DNA of 64,000 nucleotides, taken from NCBI GenBank assembly GCA_026874595.1, contig CM049320.1:6265464-6329463 (forward strand), given 5' to 3'. The notes under the pieces were generated by a model, which made no database searches, was not told the origin of the DNA, and saw only the letters and a list, made by a program, of their open reading frames with translations. Within the stretch, counting starts at the first letter, position 1. The number at the start of each line of letters is the position of its first letter. Both the position numbers and the translations under genes were made by a program. This document shows positions 13,001 through 22,036 of this stretch, piece after piece. Source of the stretch: Sipunculus nudus. Lineage: Eukaryota; Annelida; Sipuncula; Golfingiida; Sipunculidae.

Positions 13001-15800
13001 AATTATAATTCTGAAGATTACTTATAAGAATAAATTTAAGAGAGTGCTCATATATTGTAAACACACATAATTCATTTGAATTTATGATGATAAAGTCAAG
13101 AGTTCTTTATATTGTGTAACAGTATAAGGCTGGTGGCAGTTCGTCTTATATTACAGGTGTATAATGTTTAGCATATGTATGTAGAGGCGTCATATATGTA
13201 TTGTGTGAAAGTGGTGATTGCAACTGTTATATGAAAATGGATCTTGTGGTTCTGTGTAATGATTATTGTTGCAATGCAGTAATAAAGCTTGATTCAGAGT
13301 AATGATTACAGTTGTAACACCGTAATTTAATGTAGTACTGTGTAATGATCACAGGTATAATGTAGTAATGTAGTGTAATTCTGTGTAATTATTACAGTTT
13401 TGATACAGTAATGTTATATAATCATGTGTAATGATTACAGTTGTAATAAAGTAATGTAATGTAGCCCTGTGTAATGATTACAGAGTATACAGGTGATCTG
13501 TCCATGGATGATAAGAAAATGCAGCGGCAAGCTGAACACTGTAATGACAAAAAGACAAACTCCAAAAGCGTGCAGGAACGAAGTGCAGAAATGTTCTTCA
13601 GTGTCTTCGTCAAGGTGAGTGATAATAGAAATATGGGTGTAACTGAAGACTGGATCATATATTTAGAGTTTAAAATTTGATATGATATGATATAATATGA
13701 TAAATTATATTATATTATATTATATTCACAAGTGAGTGCTAGAAAGACTTAAAGACTCTTTCAATATTCAGACTGACAGTGGTATTAAAATAGCAATATT
13801 ATTTTCAATTTACAATATAATCCAGCATGTGAACCTGATATTACTTCAAACCATTTCATAAAAATATCTCTCTTTTGATACTGGATGAATTCAACAAGCA
13901 TTATTTCATATAGAAAGTGAGCTTCTAGATTGGTGAGTATCTGACTCTGTTACAGGAATGTGGTCCGCTGGAGGAGGATGGTATGGTAATGGGAGTTCTG
14001 GACCACTCGTTTGATGTGTTGGTGCTGAAGCTTGGTGTGGTCAAAAGAGTCTACACAGAGGTATAGATGTAGCCTAGTTTCTGCATTCATCCGGTCAAAT
14101 CTAGCTGAGCTCCGTGGGTCATATGCCAGTTGAGAATAATGATTTACATTATTATTATTGCTTTCTTTTTTACTGGTAAAGAAATGATAATGTTGAATAA
14201 ATATATGCATATATCTCAAGCATTCATTTAGTTATGATAATATGCTATATATCAAGACTATTGTATGAAAAATATAAAGATTTTGACCTAAAATATTGTA
14301 AGAAATCAAATAAATACAGGCATATATTTATCTATAATATTACTTATAATTTTGTTTGATGTGATTATTTTTCATTTTATATTCATACTATCTCATAACA
14401 TAAATTATAATGAATGTTTATCCCAATAATCACAGATACAGAATTTCACGTTTTGTCCAGAGCTGTATATATAATAATCAACAATCCACTGTACTATTCA
14501 GCGTCTTCCTCTCAAGAGTGCTGCTTTCCACAAAGAACAGAAGAAGCCAGTGCTGACTTTAATCTGGGCAGCAGACGATGAACATCCCAAAGAGAAACAA
14601 CAAGTAGTGACTCTGTTCACCAAAGTACGCTGTGTCCTAAAATCTGATGCTGAACCACTGCGCTGGTCGGTAAGTCTGAACAGTGTACCGGCTTTTGTGC
14701 CTCGGAGGCGGAGCAGAGGACTCAAAGCTGGGAGATCTTGAGTTCAAATCTCAGCCCAGGCGGTGAGATTTTCATGGTCAGCTCCCACCTAGGATGAGCA
14801 CTCTGCAGGCTTAATGGGAAGGCCGTGCTCAACGGCCATGTTTTACTCACATATTAGTGTGCCTTGGGGGGGGGGGGGGGTTGGTTCCTCTGTGGTATAA
14901 GCCAGCATATTTTACTCACAAGTGAGTGTGCCTTTTTGGAGTTCCCCGGTTGCATGACCTAGCAATTGGAATGATTACACCCCCCGGGCCTGGAGGTGCA
15001 TTAGTCACTGGGCCTGGTTAACACCAAGATATAAAATGAGAGTATGTGTGCTATACTGCCCTGTCACATAGTCCAAAAGCGGAATGGCATTCTGCAGATG
15101 TACATATACTTGGAGATAAGCTAGCATTAAAAAATTGAGGCAGTAACCTCCAACAACAAAAATATTTTAATAAATGTCTGAATGGTGTGTTCTTGGGACT
15201 GGATATCAGACAAATATTTGATTGTCTGTGACTATCCCATTTTAATCGGGATCTTGAAATGGGGTTCACAATTGTCCATATCCATGATGGCACAAGATGA
15301 ACTTTGTTAAGGGAGAATCTTGCTAAACAGAATTACTAGAGTTTTTAAATGCTCAATGTCCATATTTCACCATCTAAATTTCACTAATAAATCTCAGCTA
15401 TTTCTCAAGCTCACTACCAATTCCCATTGATTGATTGAGTCTTTTGTCCTCACTACTACTGTATCATCAACAGGAGCAGAAACTGAAGTAGTTTATTCCA
15501 AAGATCAGAAGACTCTATTTACCCTGTAATATTACAGCCTAAGGTTCAGCTTGCATTACATGTTGAAAAATAGCATAATGCATGTGTGTGTGAGCAAAGA
15601 GCTTGATTTTATGTACAAATTATTTTTAATACACAAGACTCATGTCCTGTTATATAACTGATGCAGTTTGCATATTTTTAATGGACTTCTTGCTGATGTC
15701 CTACAGGAACTAGTGTAGAACTGCCACTGTGGATTTCTCAGTCTGACCTTGCATTTCTTTCCAGGCAATTATCAAGCACCCAGAAGATGCCAGTGGATAG
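589..15800 (+). CDS. DIS3L2: DIS3L2-type 3'-5' exoribonuclease, 18 exons, 5' end missing
   Basis: An RNase II/RNB family exonuclease that, in animals, degrades 3'-uridylated RNAs (such as pre-let-7) in the cytoplasm without the exosome. Exons: 589-1002, 1546-1693, 2433-2520, 3500-3599, 4312-4465, 4848-4960, 5298-5405, 5977-6045, 6796-6903, 8581-8717, 9574-9697, 10361-10420, 11317-11403, 12704-12851, 13484-13614, 13956-14060, 14502-14669, 15765-15800. Every junction is GT/AG and the joined frame stays open for 765 residues. Order: linker of the first cold-shock region (1-138), second cold-shock/OB region (about 139-250), RNB domain (about 270-620), S1-type C-terminus (about 640-755). The RNB active-site aspartates in [14 protein letters not shown] are present (283, 289, 291, 292), as is the RNase II signature around [18 protein letters not shown]3L2 rather than DIS3: no PIN domain is seen, and KKHSRA, EIEPETE and the HPPPQTRM stretch match DIS3L2. 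The start and first cold-shock exons lie upstream of the window. Human DIS3L2 has about 885 residues. Confidence 0.95.
1003..2432 (+). other. DIS3L2 introns a and b
   Basis: Introns at 1003-1545 and 1694-2432, split by exon b. Plain AT-rich intron sequence; no repeat or extra exon is supported. Confidence 0.55.
1546..1693 (+). CDS. DIS3L2: DIS3L2 exon b (cold-shock region 2)
   Basis: Begins [15 protein letters not shown] and continues through [13 protein letters not shown], both close to human DIS3L2. Acceptor ttatcag; donor caag|gttt splits a glycine codon (phase 1). Part of an OB-fold RNA-binding module. Confidence 0.93.
2433..2520 (+). CDS. DIS3L2: DIS3L2 exon c
   Basis: Encodes [21 protein letters not shown] and TSNMPMG, aligning to the human segment around LFICRIVDWKEDCNFALG. 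Phase 1 in, phase 2 out (gg|gtaaga). Confidence 0.92.
2654..2890. repeat. 20-bp minisatellite, about 12 copies
   Basis: Tandem copies of a 20-bp unit close to attcctggcatcattatgat in DIS3L2 intron c. Later copies change one base (atgat to atcat). Because 20 is not a multiple of 3, the translated string in this region is a repeat artefact and not a protein. Confidence 0.95.
3500..3599 (+). CDS. DIS3L2: DIS3L2 exon d
   Basis: Encodes [19 protein letters not shown], a DIS3L2-diagnostic stretch just before the RNB domain, then [13 protein letters not shown]. Acceptor ttttcag; donor gag|gtaaga. Confidence 0.94.
4074..4350. repeat. ~80-bp tandem duplication spanning the exon e acceptor
   Basis: Three decayed copies precede the true exon start. 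Anchors: aaatg at 4084, 4158 and 4235, and the real one at 4318. Copies share ...ttacag/ttgcag, aaatgcctgc, cagaacttg-like strings and a trailing ggtgactaaat-ttac segment. Spacing is 74, 77 and 83 bases. Confidence 0.7.
4312..4465 (+). CDS. DIS3L2: DIS3L2 exon e (RNB active-site exon)
   Basis: Encodes [15 protein letters not shown], then [20 protein letters not shown] and DDAVH. The aspartates of IDP, RDL and DDA coordinate the catalytic magnesium ions in the family; all are intact. The first ~40 bases and the acceptor resemble several decayed copies in the preceding intron (see findings). Confidence 0.95.
4848..4960 (+). CDS. DIS3L2: DIS3L2 exon f (RNB)
   Basis: Encodes [18 protein letters not shown] and [10 protein letters not shown], core RNB residues. 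The acceptor (ttttactatgccag) has a weak pyrimidine tract, but frame and homology are unambiguous. Confidence 0.94.
5298..5405 (+). CDS. DIS3L2: DIS3L2 exon g (RNB)
   Basis: Encodes [20 protein letters not shown] and LTFSVIWTM, typical RNB core. Phase 0 at both ends. Confidence 0.95.
5977..6045 (+). CDS. DIS3L2: DIS3L2 exon h (RNB)
   Basis: 23 codons, [20 protein letters not shown] then HAQ; matches human [15 protein letters not shown]. Donor cag|gttggt. Confidence 0.94.
6796..6903 (+). CDS. DIS3L2: DIS3L2 exon i (RNB insert)
   Basis: Encodes [20 protein letters not shown] followed by a helix up to LNLNK. Corresponds to the [20 protein letters not shown] region of human DIS3L2. Donor aaa|gtaagt. 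Confidence 0.92.
6925..8113. mobile_element. Foldback (long inverted repeat) element
   Basis: Two imperfect inverted arms of about 500 bases. The ends pair: TGACCTATCCATGA at 6925 against the complement of tcatggttaggtca ending at 8113. Further inside, atatgtgacct pairs with aggtcacatat, tttgtatgagacaaat with atttgtctcatacaaa, and gagacagtat with atactgtctc. The centre (about 7330-7560) is less paired. There is no coding capacity and no obvious target-site duplication, so it is a non-autonomous foldback/long-TIR MITE lying wholly inside DIS3L2 intron i. Confidence 0.8.
8581..8717 (+). CDS. DIS3L2: DIS3L2 exon j (RNB)
   Basis: Encodes [18 protein letters not shown] and [15 protein letters not shown]. 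It ends with a split arginine codon (phase 2). The preceding 1.7-kb intron carries the foldback element at 6925-8113. Confidence 0.94.
9574..9697 (+). CDS. DIS3L2: DIS3L2 exon k (RNB)
   Basis: Encodes [18 protein letters not shown] and [15 protein letters not shown], one of the most conserved DIS3L2 blocks. Donor att|gtaagt. Confidence 0.95.
10361..10420 (+). CDS. DIS3L2: DIS3L2 exon l (RNB)
   Basis: 20 codons, [20 protein letters not shown]; matches human [20 protein letters not shown]. Phase 0 at both ends. Confidence 0.94.
11317..11403 (+). CDS. DIS3L2: DIS3L2 exon m (RNB)
   Basis: 29 codons, starting [14 protein letters not shown] and ending [10 protein letters not shown]; corresponds to human KSLTQTFGDD through CSRPMQ. 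Confidence 0.92.
11656..12620 (+). repeat. ~146-bp tandem repeat element (copy 1)
   Basis: About 5.6 copies of a unit containing GGTCAAAGGTCAAGGCCAC. The anchor aaggccac falls at 11851, 11996, 12142, 12288 and 12435 (spacing 145-147), then a truncated copy at 12525. Unique ends: ttattatcccttcgcaaat on the left and gggatgctctgctttgcagt-gcccttg on the right. The same ends and unit occur inverted at 19991-20574, so this is one dispersed element with internal core repeats, a design reported for non-autonomous bivalve elements. Confidence 0.85.
12704..12851 (+). CDS. DIS3L2: DIS3L2 exon n (RNase II signature)
   Basis: Encodes NARYFCTG, then [20 protein letters not shown] and [13 protein letters not shown]. 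This is the RNase II family signature, with the SPIRR arginines that contact the RNA phosphate at the active site. Ends in phase 1. Confidence 0.96.
13250..13483. repeat. ~43-bp degenerate tandem repeat ending at the exon o acceptor
   Basis: Six copies of a unit with the core tgtgtaatgattacag, at about 13253, 13299, 13343, 13381, 13424 and 13468. The last copy supplies the real splice acceptor at 13481-13483. Confidence 0.75.
13484..13614 (+). CDS. DIS3L2: DIS3L2 exon o (RNB/S1 junction)
   Basis: Encodes [20 protein letters not shown] through [11 protein letters not shown]. The start at 13484 was chosen because it aligns gaplessly with human [20 protein letters not shown]. A possible acceptor 9 bases downstream (tatacag|gtgatc) is also in phase and would drop three residues. 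The real acceptor is the last copy of a tandem repeat (see findings). Confidence 0.9.
13615..14501 (+). other. DIS3L2 introns o and p
   Basis: Introns 13615-13955 and 14061-14501. The first starts with a short tatat/tgatat run at 13680-13725; otherwise nothing is recognised. Confidence 0.5.
13956..14060 (+). CDS. DIS3L2: DIS3L2 exon p (S1 domain)
   Basis: 35 codons, [20 protein letters not shown] then [15 protein letters not shown]; matches human KESGPLESEAMVMGIL and FDVLVLRYGVQKRIY. Confidence 0.94.
14502..14669 (+). CDS. DIS3L2: DIS3L2 exon q (S1 domain)
   Basis: 56 codons including [14 protein letters not shown] and [18 protein letters not shown], the last strands of the S1-type domain. 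Donor tcg|gtaagt. A SINE-like repeat begins only about 25 bases into the following intron. Confidence 0.93.
14690..14960 (+). mobile_element. tRNA-derived SINE-like repeat
   Basis: The head resembles a tRNA with RNA polymerase III boxes: a B-box-like GAGTTCAAATCTC at about 14741 and an A-box-like GGAGCAGAGGACTC at about 14708. Downstream, ttttactcaca...agtgtgcctt occurs twice (14841 and 14910) around a 14-base G run. The right end is uncertain; similar sequence may run to about 15030. Confidence 0.55.
15765..15800 (+). CDS. DIS3L2: DIS3L2 terminal exon
   Basis: 11 codons plus TAG ([11 protein letters not shown]). Acceptor tttctttccag. Homology ends at the first residues (human SAILKRPG), so the tail is short compared with the acidic C-terminal tail of human DIS3L2. 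Confidence 0.85.
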   Translation, partial: AIIKHPEDASG

Positions 15801-16015
15801 GAGACACAGTGGGGCCTATCGGTTATAAGGACCAATGAAGATGAAGTTAAAAACAAGTACATTTACTGCTGATTGTCATCCAGGATAACACTAAGAGAGG
15901 AAGGTGGACTAAAAGGCAGTGATATGAGGTCAACATTTAGAGAAGACCAGATACATCTCATTTCAGGCAGTTGTTATGTATATAATAAATTAATAAAATA
16001 TTGAGTGCTGGGTCA
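15801..16015 (+). other. DIS3L2: DIS3L2 3' UTR with overlapping polyadenylation signals
   Basis: AATAAA occurs at 15984-15989 and 15992-15997, followed by a GT/T-rich stretch (ttgagtgctggg, ctttttatattgg), so cleavage near 16010-16020 is expected. A third AATAAA at 16066-16071 could give a slightly longer form. Confidence 0.6.
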
Positions 16016-17854
16016 GCTTGCTTTTTATATTGGTGAAATATTGAACATGTCAATTAGGTTGCATAAATAAATGTTTAAAAAAAGGATGGTAATGTAAGGT
16101 GAGGGAAGAGTGACTTTTCAGTGGACACAGACTTTATGTGAAAGAGCAAGAGAGAACAGTGTCTCATGGAAAGATAGGATAGTTGCATTTTAAGCCAAAA
16201 TAGTTATCTAAAAATAAAAGAAAAATGAAAATGGAAAAAAAATTAGGTGCTTACTGTATATGGTGTCACTGAATGCATGGCTTAAAAAAAATATGTTAAT
16301 AATATCCAGGTGTTGCATATAATATGATGATATTGCATTAAGTTAATTATAAGTAATGACAGCTTACTTTTAACAATATAATGGAATGGCATAAAAATTT
16401 ATTTTTATTTTGACTACCGGTATATACTTTTGAACAGCATATCCCAATGCCGTATTGCATTTGGTCTTTATAAGGTAGTTGCTATGGTAACATAAGCTAT
16501 GACAGCTTTATTGTGTTCATATGTGATGTAATGGTTGCCATGACAGGGCCACAGGCTGTTTTAAACTGATTTACCTGTTTCCATGGTAGCACACTCGTGT
16601 ATATAGCCAGTCATGATGTATTTGTTACAATGGTTCCACTATACATTTGACTACAGTGGTCAACTGCCATGGTAACACCACTGTATGGGTATGACAAAGT
16701 CAGATAGTATTATAATAACAATTATATAAAAATAATAAGTTATATTGTAATAATATTAAGAATAAAAATACAAACCCCATTCATATATAAATTTATATAT
16801 ATATATATGTTTATATATTTTGATTATTAATACTGCCATTAATCTAAGAGTTAATCACCATATTTTACCACTGACTGTATATATGTGGCCCCATTATTAC
16901 AAGAAATAGTGGCATCAAAGAGGGTATACTTTTGGAGGCAGCTTTCAACATTGATCTCAGTTTGGATGAGTAAGGTGTTGCCATCTACTGGAAGAAATGT
17001 CAACTAGATAACTCTACAGGGTTCTCTATTCAAATAAATAATTAGCATCCTTCTTGCATAGATGTACAGTGTTTTACATGTAGCTGGGTTACCTCTCATT
17101 GTCTTTCTTATTTGTGTGTCCATATAAGCAGACAGGGTTAGTTTTCCAGGTAATGCACATCCTTCCAAAAGTAATACATAACAGGCTCAGCCACGTGGTG
17201 CAGCTCTGTGTGATGCTGCATGGCATTGCAGTTGTTCTTGAGGTTGTGCACAATGGTTGTCAGACATTTTCAAGGTACTCAGCCCTCATTGAACTATGGG
17301 GGATAAGGGGGGGGGGGACCTGTAAAAGTAATGTAAGAAAAAGTCCAATCAGGGAAAAATTTTAAACTCCACAAGAGAAATTGTGTTGGGTGGTTTTCAT
17401 ATTGTCTCATGTCCATTCTCTTCATTCTGTGATTCCCTTACTTTTATTTTTTTTAATAGGTTGAAACATTTTTCTTGAAAATTCAGACTGTACAATCAGT
17501 GAGTTTGTTTAAACTAAGTGCTGGAAAGGACAGGGCTGCAAAGCAGAAAATGTAGAAATTTTCTTTCCTCTGCTTTGCAACATGGCCTAGCAAAGCAAGA
17601 CATTTGTTGCAGGCAGTCCAATGTATTTTAAGGTACCCTACCTGCTTTATCGCAGTGCAGCATTCTATATGGGCAGGCCTTCAGTAAGTTTTTAACATAA
17701 TTTATATATAATGTGGTAATCTTTTTGCAATATTCACAAAAGGGAAATCATCCAAAAATAAATAAGAAATAAATAAAGAGGCCATCATTACAAGCAAGTG
17801 GAAAAGCATAAGATTGATAAGCCTACAGTAAATTATGACATAACGTAATTGTAT
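16016..17854. other. Convergent intergenic region, first part
   Basis: No gene is recognised. It holds two X-box-like palindromes (16478-16491 and 16663-16676), a short AT run at 16796-16808, a 10-base G run near 17307, and a perfect 11-bp inverted repeat (TGCAAAGCAGA at 17537, complement at 17569-17579, 21-base loop). Confidence 0.5.
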
Positions 17855-18010
17855 GCAGAGGCTTGGACAGCTGAGTGGTAAACGCTGGCTCTCTCCGCTG
17901 GCGACCAGGGTACTATCCCAGGTGCTGTCATAAGAGTAGGTTGTAGTAGCCCGTCCAGGTCGGTGGTTCTCTCTGGGTTCTCCAGCTTCCTCCACCTCTC
18001 TCACTACAAT
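17855..18010 (+). mobile_element. tRNA-derived SINE-like repeat
   Basis: A tRNA-like head: A-box-like ggacagctgagtggta at about 17865 and a B-box-like GGGTACTATCCC at 17908-17919, about 35 bases apart as in a tRNA promoter. Then a pyrimidine-rich body (ggttctctctgggttctcc). The 3' limit is not clear. A reading frame covering it on the minus strand is a by-product. Confidence 0.55.
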
Positions 18011-18970
18011 CTTTAACTCTATCAGTACCTTATGTTTTTTCCTTAAATAGCTAACAGTATACTGACTCAATCTGTGGACCTTTGTCGTTGCCATTGCAGG
18101 CCGAATTTTCCGGAGACCTGTGACTTGCTCGAGCGCCGACTTCACTTCACGTCAGTAATTGTATGTAACTGTATAAGACCCTTAAAATCTAACAGTAATG
18201 AACAATATTTTCTATTTGTTAGTTCACTCGAATCCCTGTCCAGTTAAGATTTTACATTCATATTGTTAAATACGTATGATCATGTATATACTGTGTAGAT
18301 TTTTGTATAGTGAGTTCACAAAAATGGAATCCTCATGAAACAATAGAGATGTGAAAATTCTGACATTTTAATCCTTTTAATATGATATATAATCCTAATA
18401 ACATGAAGCCAACCACAATATATTTAATGCACCCATGACCTGGATGTTTGTGTAGAAGAAATTTAATATAACTGTGGTTGATTGTGTGGTTATGGTTCTG
18501 TCATTGCAGTGTCTTTTTTCATTATAAACATTAATTTAATACATTAATCATGAAATTAAATGCACTATAGAATATAAAATCTGCACTTCATGTACGCCAT
18601 GCTAAACTATTGCTTCCATCTGCATATATTGTTAAACGATCTTCCTACTTAATTGTCAAAATGTATATACTGGTATGTGTGTTTATTTTAAAATAAATTA
18701 TATGTATAAATATATGCAACATGTACAAACATGTACAAATGCATGCACTGACATTGGTAAATGTGACATACAAAGCATACTTTAGTTACCCATTCAGAGA
18801 CTTCATTGATTAGAATTGCTCTATTAAAATTGTACATTAATCCTTAATTCAGTTATGCTGTGTTAAAAAAAATAGAAAATAAAAATATTTTGAGATAAAG
18901 GTGATTTGTTTTTTGTTTATTGTGTTAGAGCATGGAGAATGGTGTGGAAGATCTTGATTGGGGCCCAACA
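18011..18970. other. Intergenic, nothing recognised
   Basis: AT-rich sequence between the SINE-like repeat and a decayed MITE. No coding, RNA or repeat signal stands out. Confidence 0.5.
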
Positions 18971-19086
18971 GTGGCAGATCCAGGTTGAGCATTAAATTTG
19001 AAGTTTTTTTCCAGTATGGAAGTGAGACATAATATGCCAACCCAGTATTTCCACTCCTGTTCCCAAATTTCTGGATTCGCCCCTCC
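18971..19086. mobile_element. Decayed GCGGATCCAGG-type MITE
   Basis: Ends ggcagatccagg (left) and ctggattcgcccc (right) are near-inverted and match the ends of the elements at 28598, 40920 and 62644. Confidence 0.5.
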
Positions 19087-19990
19087 CCGGGATCATCTAA
19101 GTTGTGGTCAGTTTGAAAACAAGATGACCAACTTGAAATAGCCGTTGTGGCCTGCCTTGACCAAGCAGACAGTATGATGACTTCAGGTGACTTGAAGAAA
19201 TTTGCATTAATTTAATACTTGGTGGTTATCTATAATTTAATTGAAAAACATTGTTTATTATGCCTTTATCTAGTCATAAATAAAATTTACATACTGAATA
19301 GTTAGTTTGGTGGTTGTTTTGATATGATTGGTCCACGGCAACTTGGTCTTCTTTTTCATGCCCTCCCTTGTGCTACATACATTTTTTCTAGGGAATAGTG
19401 GGGGGGGGGGGGGGGGGTTAAATTGGTTATTGACCAGGAGCTTTAGTAAATATCAGACCATACACTAGTTGAGTGCCTGTTTGTTAAACATGATTACAAA
19501 AAGATTATAAAACTTTGGTGGCAATTGAACCCCAGCTTCATTTGCATTGGCCAGGAAAGGTTGCAGACCAAGCTGTCTAGTCTTGGACACTACATAGAGG
19601 TACATAGCCATTTGTCAATGTCTAACATGAAAGTGCCGAGTCGTGGCTGATCTGGCGAATTCTTTTCCTGCTGAACCATGCATGTGTTCTAGTCATAAAC
19701 TAGTGGTCCATTGTCCGTCAGTCTGTAGATCTGGCACGTTTTGAAACCGTAAGACCTAGGAATCCAAAATTCAGCATAATGTTACATGTCCCCAAGATCT
19801 CCTATCAAGCTGAAAACTGTCTTTGCAACTTCGTTCCTTTGAGAAATTAAGGAAAAACCTCAATTTTTTTTATTAAAAACCTATTTTCAAAACAATCCAA
19901 ACACATTCAAGGATGACATCTGATGGGAAGTCCGACAAACCAATTATGCAAAGGGCGTTTTTATCTAGCGACTTAAAAACTTTCATGAAC

Positions 19991-20574
19991 AAGGGCACCA
20001 CAAAGCGGAGCATACACTCACACAGGGCATAATTATACTGGGTGTATTACACCCTGTGAAAATGAGGAGGGCAGCTGTGCGACCTTGACCTTTGACCCTG
20101 TGACCTCAAAATCTGTCATGTTCTTCATCCATAGGAAAGTGAGCAATAGGTGCAAGAGGAAAGGTTTTGATCAAACGGTTTGGCTTAAAACACATCCGGA
20201 ATCTTTTTCAAGGAGTGGGTCCTGTGGCCTTGACCTTTTGACCCCCCTGACCTCAAAATCGTTAGGATTCTTCATCTGTAAGTGGGTCAGCCATATGTGC
20301 AACATGGAAGGTTTAAGTCAAATGGTTTGGCCTAAAATGTGTCCACAAGCCTTTTCAAGAATTGGGTCCTGTGGCCTTGATCTTTGACCCCATGACCTCA
20401 AAACTGAAAGGGTTCTTCATCTGTGGGTGATCCAAATGCGCAAGATGAAAGGGTTTGGTTAAAAGGTTTGGCTTAAAATCGATCCACAAGCCAATTCAAG
20501 ACCAACAGACTGATGGACACAAGAACAGAGGCCTTACTACATACCCTCCTGCAACTTTGTGCATGGGATAATAA
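19991..20574 (-). repeat. ~146-bp tandem repeat element (copy 2, inverted)
   Basis: Reverse-orientation copy of the 11656-12620 element. Starts aagggcaccacaaagcggagcat, ends cataccctcctgc...gggataataa. It has about three core repeats (ccttgacc/ccttgatc at 20083, 20228 and 20375; spacing 145 and 147). Confidence 0.8.
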
Positions 20575-21873
20575 GCAACCACCACCTAAGCTACATGTTT
20601 ATAAACATTGCTGTGTTTACCAACAGCTTGTAGATAAACAAGCCGATACATCCATCACAGAGGTGTTGTAAGAACTTTTCTCAACAGGAATTTTTTAGAA
20701 ATCATCAATATGTATGAAGAGTAAGCCAGTAATAATGTGAATTTTATAAAAATAAAAAAAAAAAGGGGGGGGGGGCTGTCCGACTTGAATGTATTTCCCC
20801 CATCAGATGAACTATAGGTGGCTGTCTGGGCAAACTTCTGGAGCCAAAGGCATTAACAATTGGACAATGTCCTACCCCTAATAAACACATTTCAAAACAG
20901 GTATTATTGTACTATAACGTAGAAATATAGAAAGAATAAGTCAAAATCGTGTATAAAAGATATCATATTTATTATTATGAGTTAAATATGAACAAATCGT
21001 AATATACATACAACCTAATATTAAGCTAGATTGTAATTTTATGAACAAAATATACAAGATAAGGACCAGATAAGATTAAAAGAGGACCAGATAAGAGTAC
21101 ACATAAAATAAATAATCCTCTGTAATGTACACCTGCCCAGCAGAATGCGAAAACACAGCCACACGATAACACATAGGAATTGCACTTTTTTTTACATTTA
21201 TGGCAACATGCAGTTTCTTTACAAATCTCCGTTATTTCTTATTGCTATTCTTTAACATACCAGCTTGTTCCTTTAACATTTAACACCTCTCAGGACTTAA
21301 AAATAAAATATTCAAGCCCTGATTTTATCCGCAACAGTAACTCCTAACATATACTGTCATAATACAACAGAAGCACTTTCCAAAGTGCTTTAAGTATACT
21401 TGAATTTTTAATACATCAAGACAATTAAAAAGCAAAGAGACAACATATTGAGAGTGACAAACTTCATCTTGGAAAGTACCATTATATAATGTACCTTTCA
21501 AATTATTTCATTTTTTATTTTAAGTAATAAGAGATTCCATCAATAGTATATTTTCTTATGACCATATTTCCTGAGAAAGCTTTCAATCTACACTGATTTT
21601 GATAATAATTCATGTTCGTCATGTCAAGAATTTTCATTAATACTAAAATACTTGTTTATAGATAACAAAATTAATATGAGTAGTACAGACATTTAGTGAG
21701 GGAAATAAAACATTCTCTCTCACTTCCCCATAAGAGAACTTTGTACAACAAGTGCATTCAGATTTGTACACACGTCTAGAACACGATGTCATCACTGAAT
21801 CTATGTATAGGGAGCCATAATCCATTCTGGCTTTGCTAATGTAAAGGAACAAAACAACATGCCATCTCTGCAC
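20575..21873. other. Intergenic / possible RhoGEF 3' UTR
   Basis: A G run at about 20766 and AT-rich sequence. On the minus strand AATAAA occurs at 21514-21519 and 20968-20973, about 355 and 900 bases past the 21874 stop; these could end the RhoGEF transcript. Confidence 0.4.
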
Positions 21874-22036
21874 CTAGACATGTACTTCTTTCAGAAGTAA
21901 ATTGCAGGGTAGTAAAGACCAAACAAACAGCACAAGAAATATAAACCCTGCTGTAGTTATGATGTTGTCCAACAGATGGCAGCTGCGTTTGCATGAAAAT
22001 ATCTGCTGGATTCTTAAATTAGTGAAAACTGGCAGT
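21874..22036 (-). CDS. PLEKHG5: Possible terminal exon: tail-anchor segment
   Basis: A predicted exon. Acceptor ttcttaatttcacag is well formed, and the entering phase matches the donor at 23900. It completes a serine codon and stays open for 53 more residues to TAG at 21874. It encodes a basic patch (CKRSC), then a ~24-residue hydrophobic stretch containing AGFIFLVLFVWSLLP, and ends KEVHV. If used, the protein would end in a single membrane span with a very short tail. AT-rich DNA readily encodes hydrophobic strings, so this needs RNA support. Confidence 0.45.

Noticed and set aside
17702-18145. 147-codon open frame on the minus strand
   Set aside because: It runs antisense through a tRNA-derived SINE-like repeat and into AT-rich sequence; it is a by-product of the repeat.
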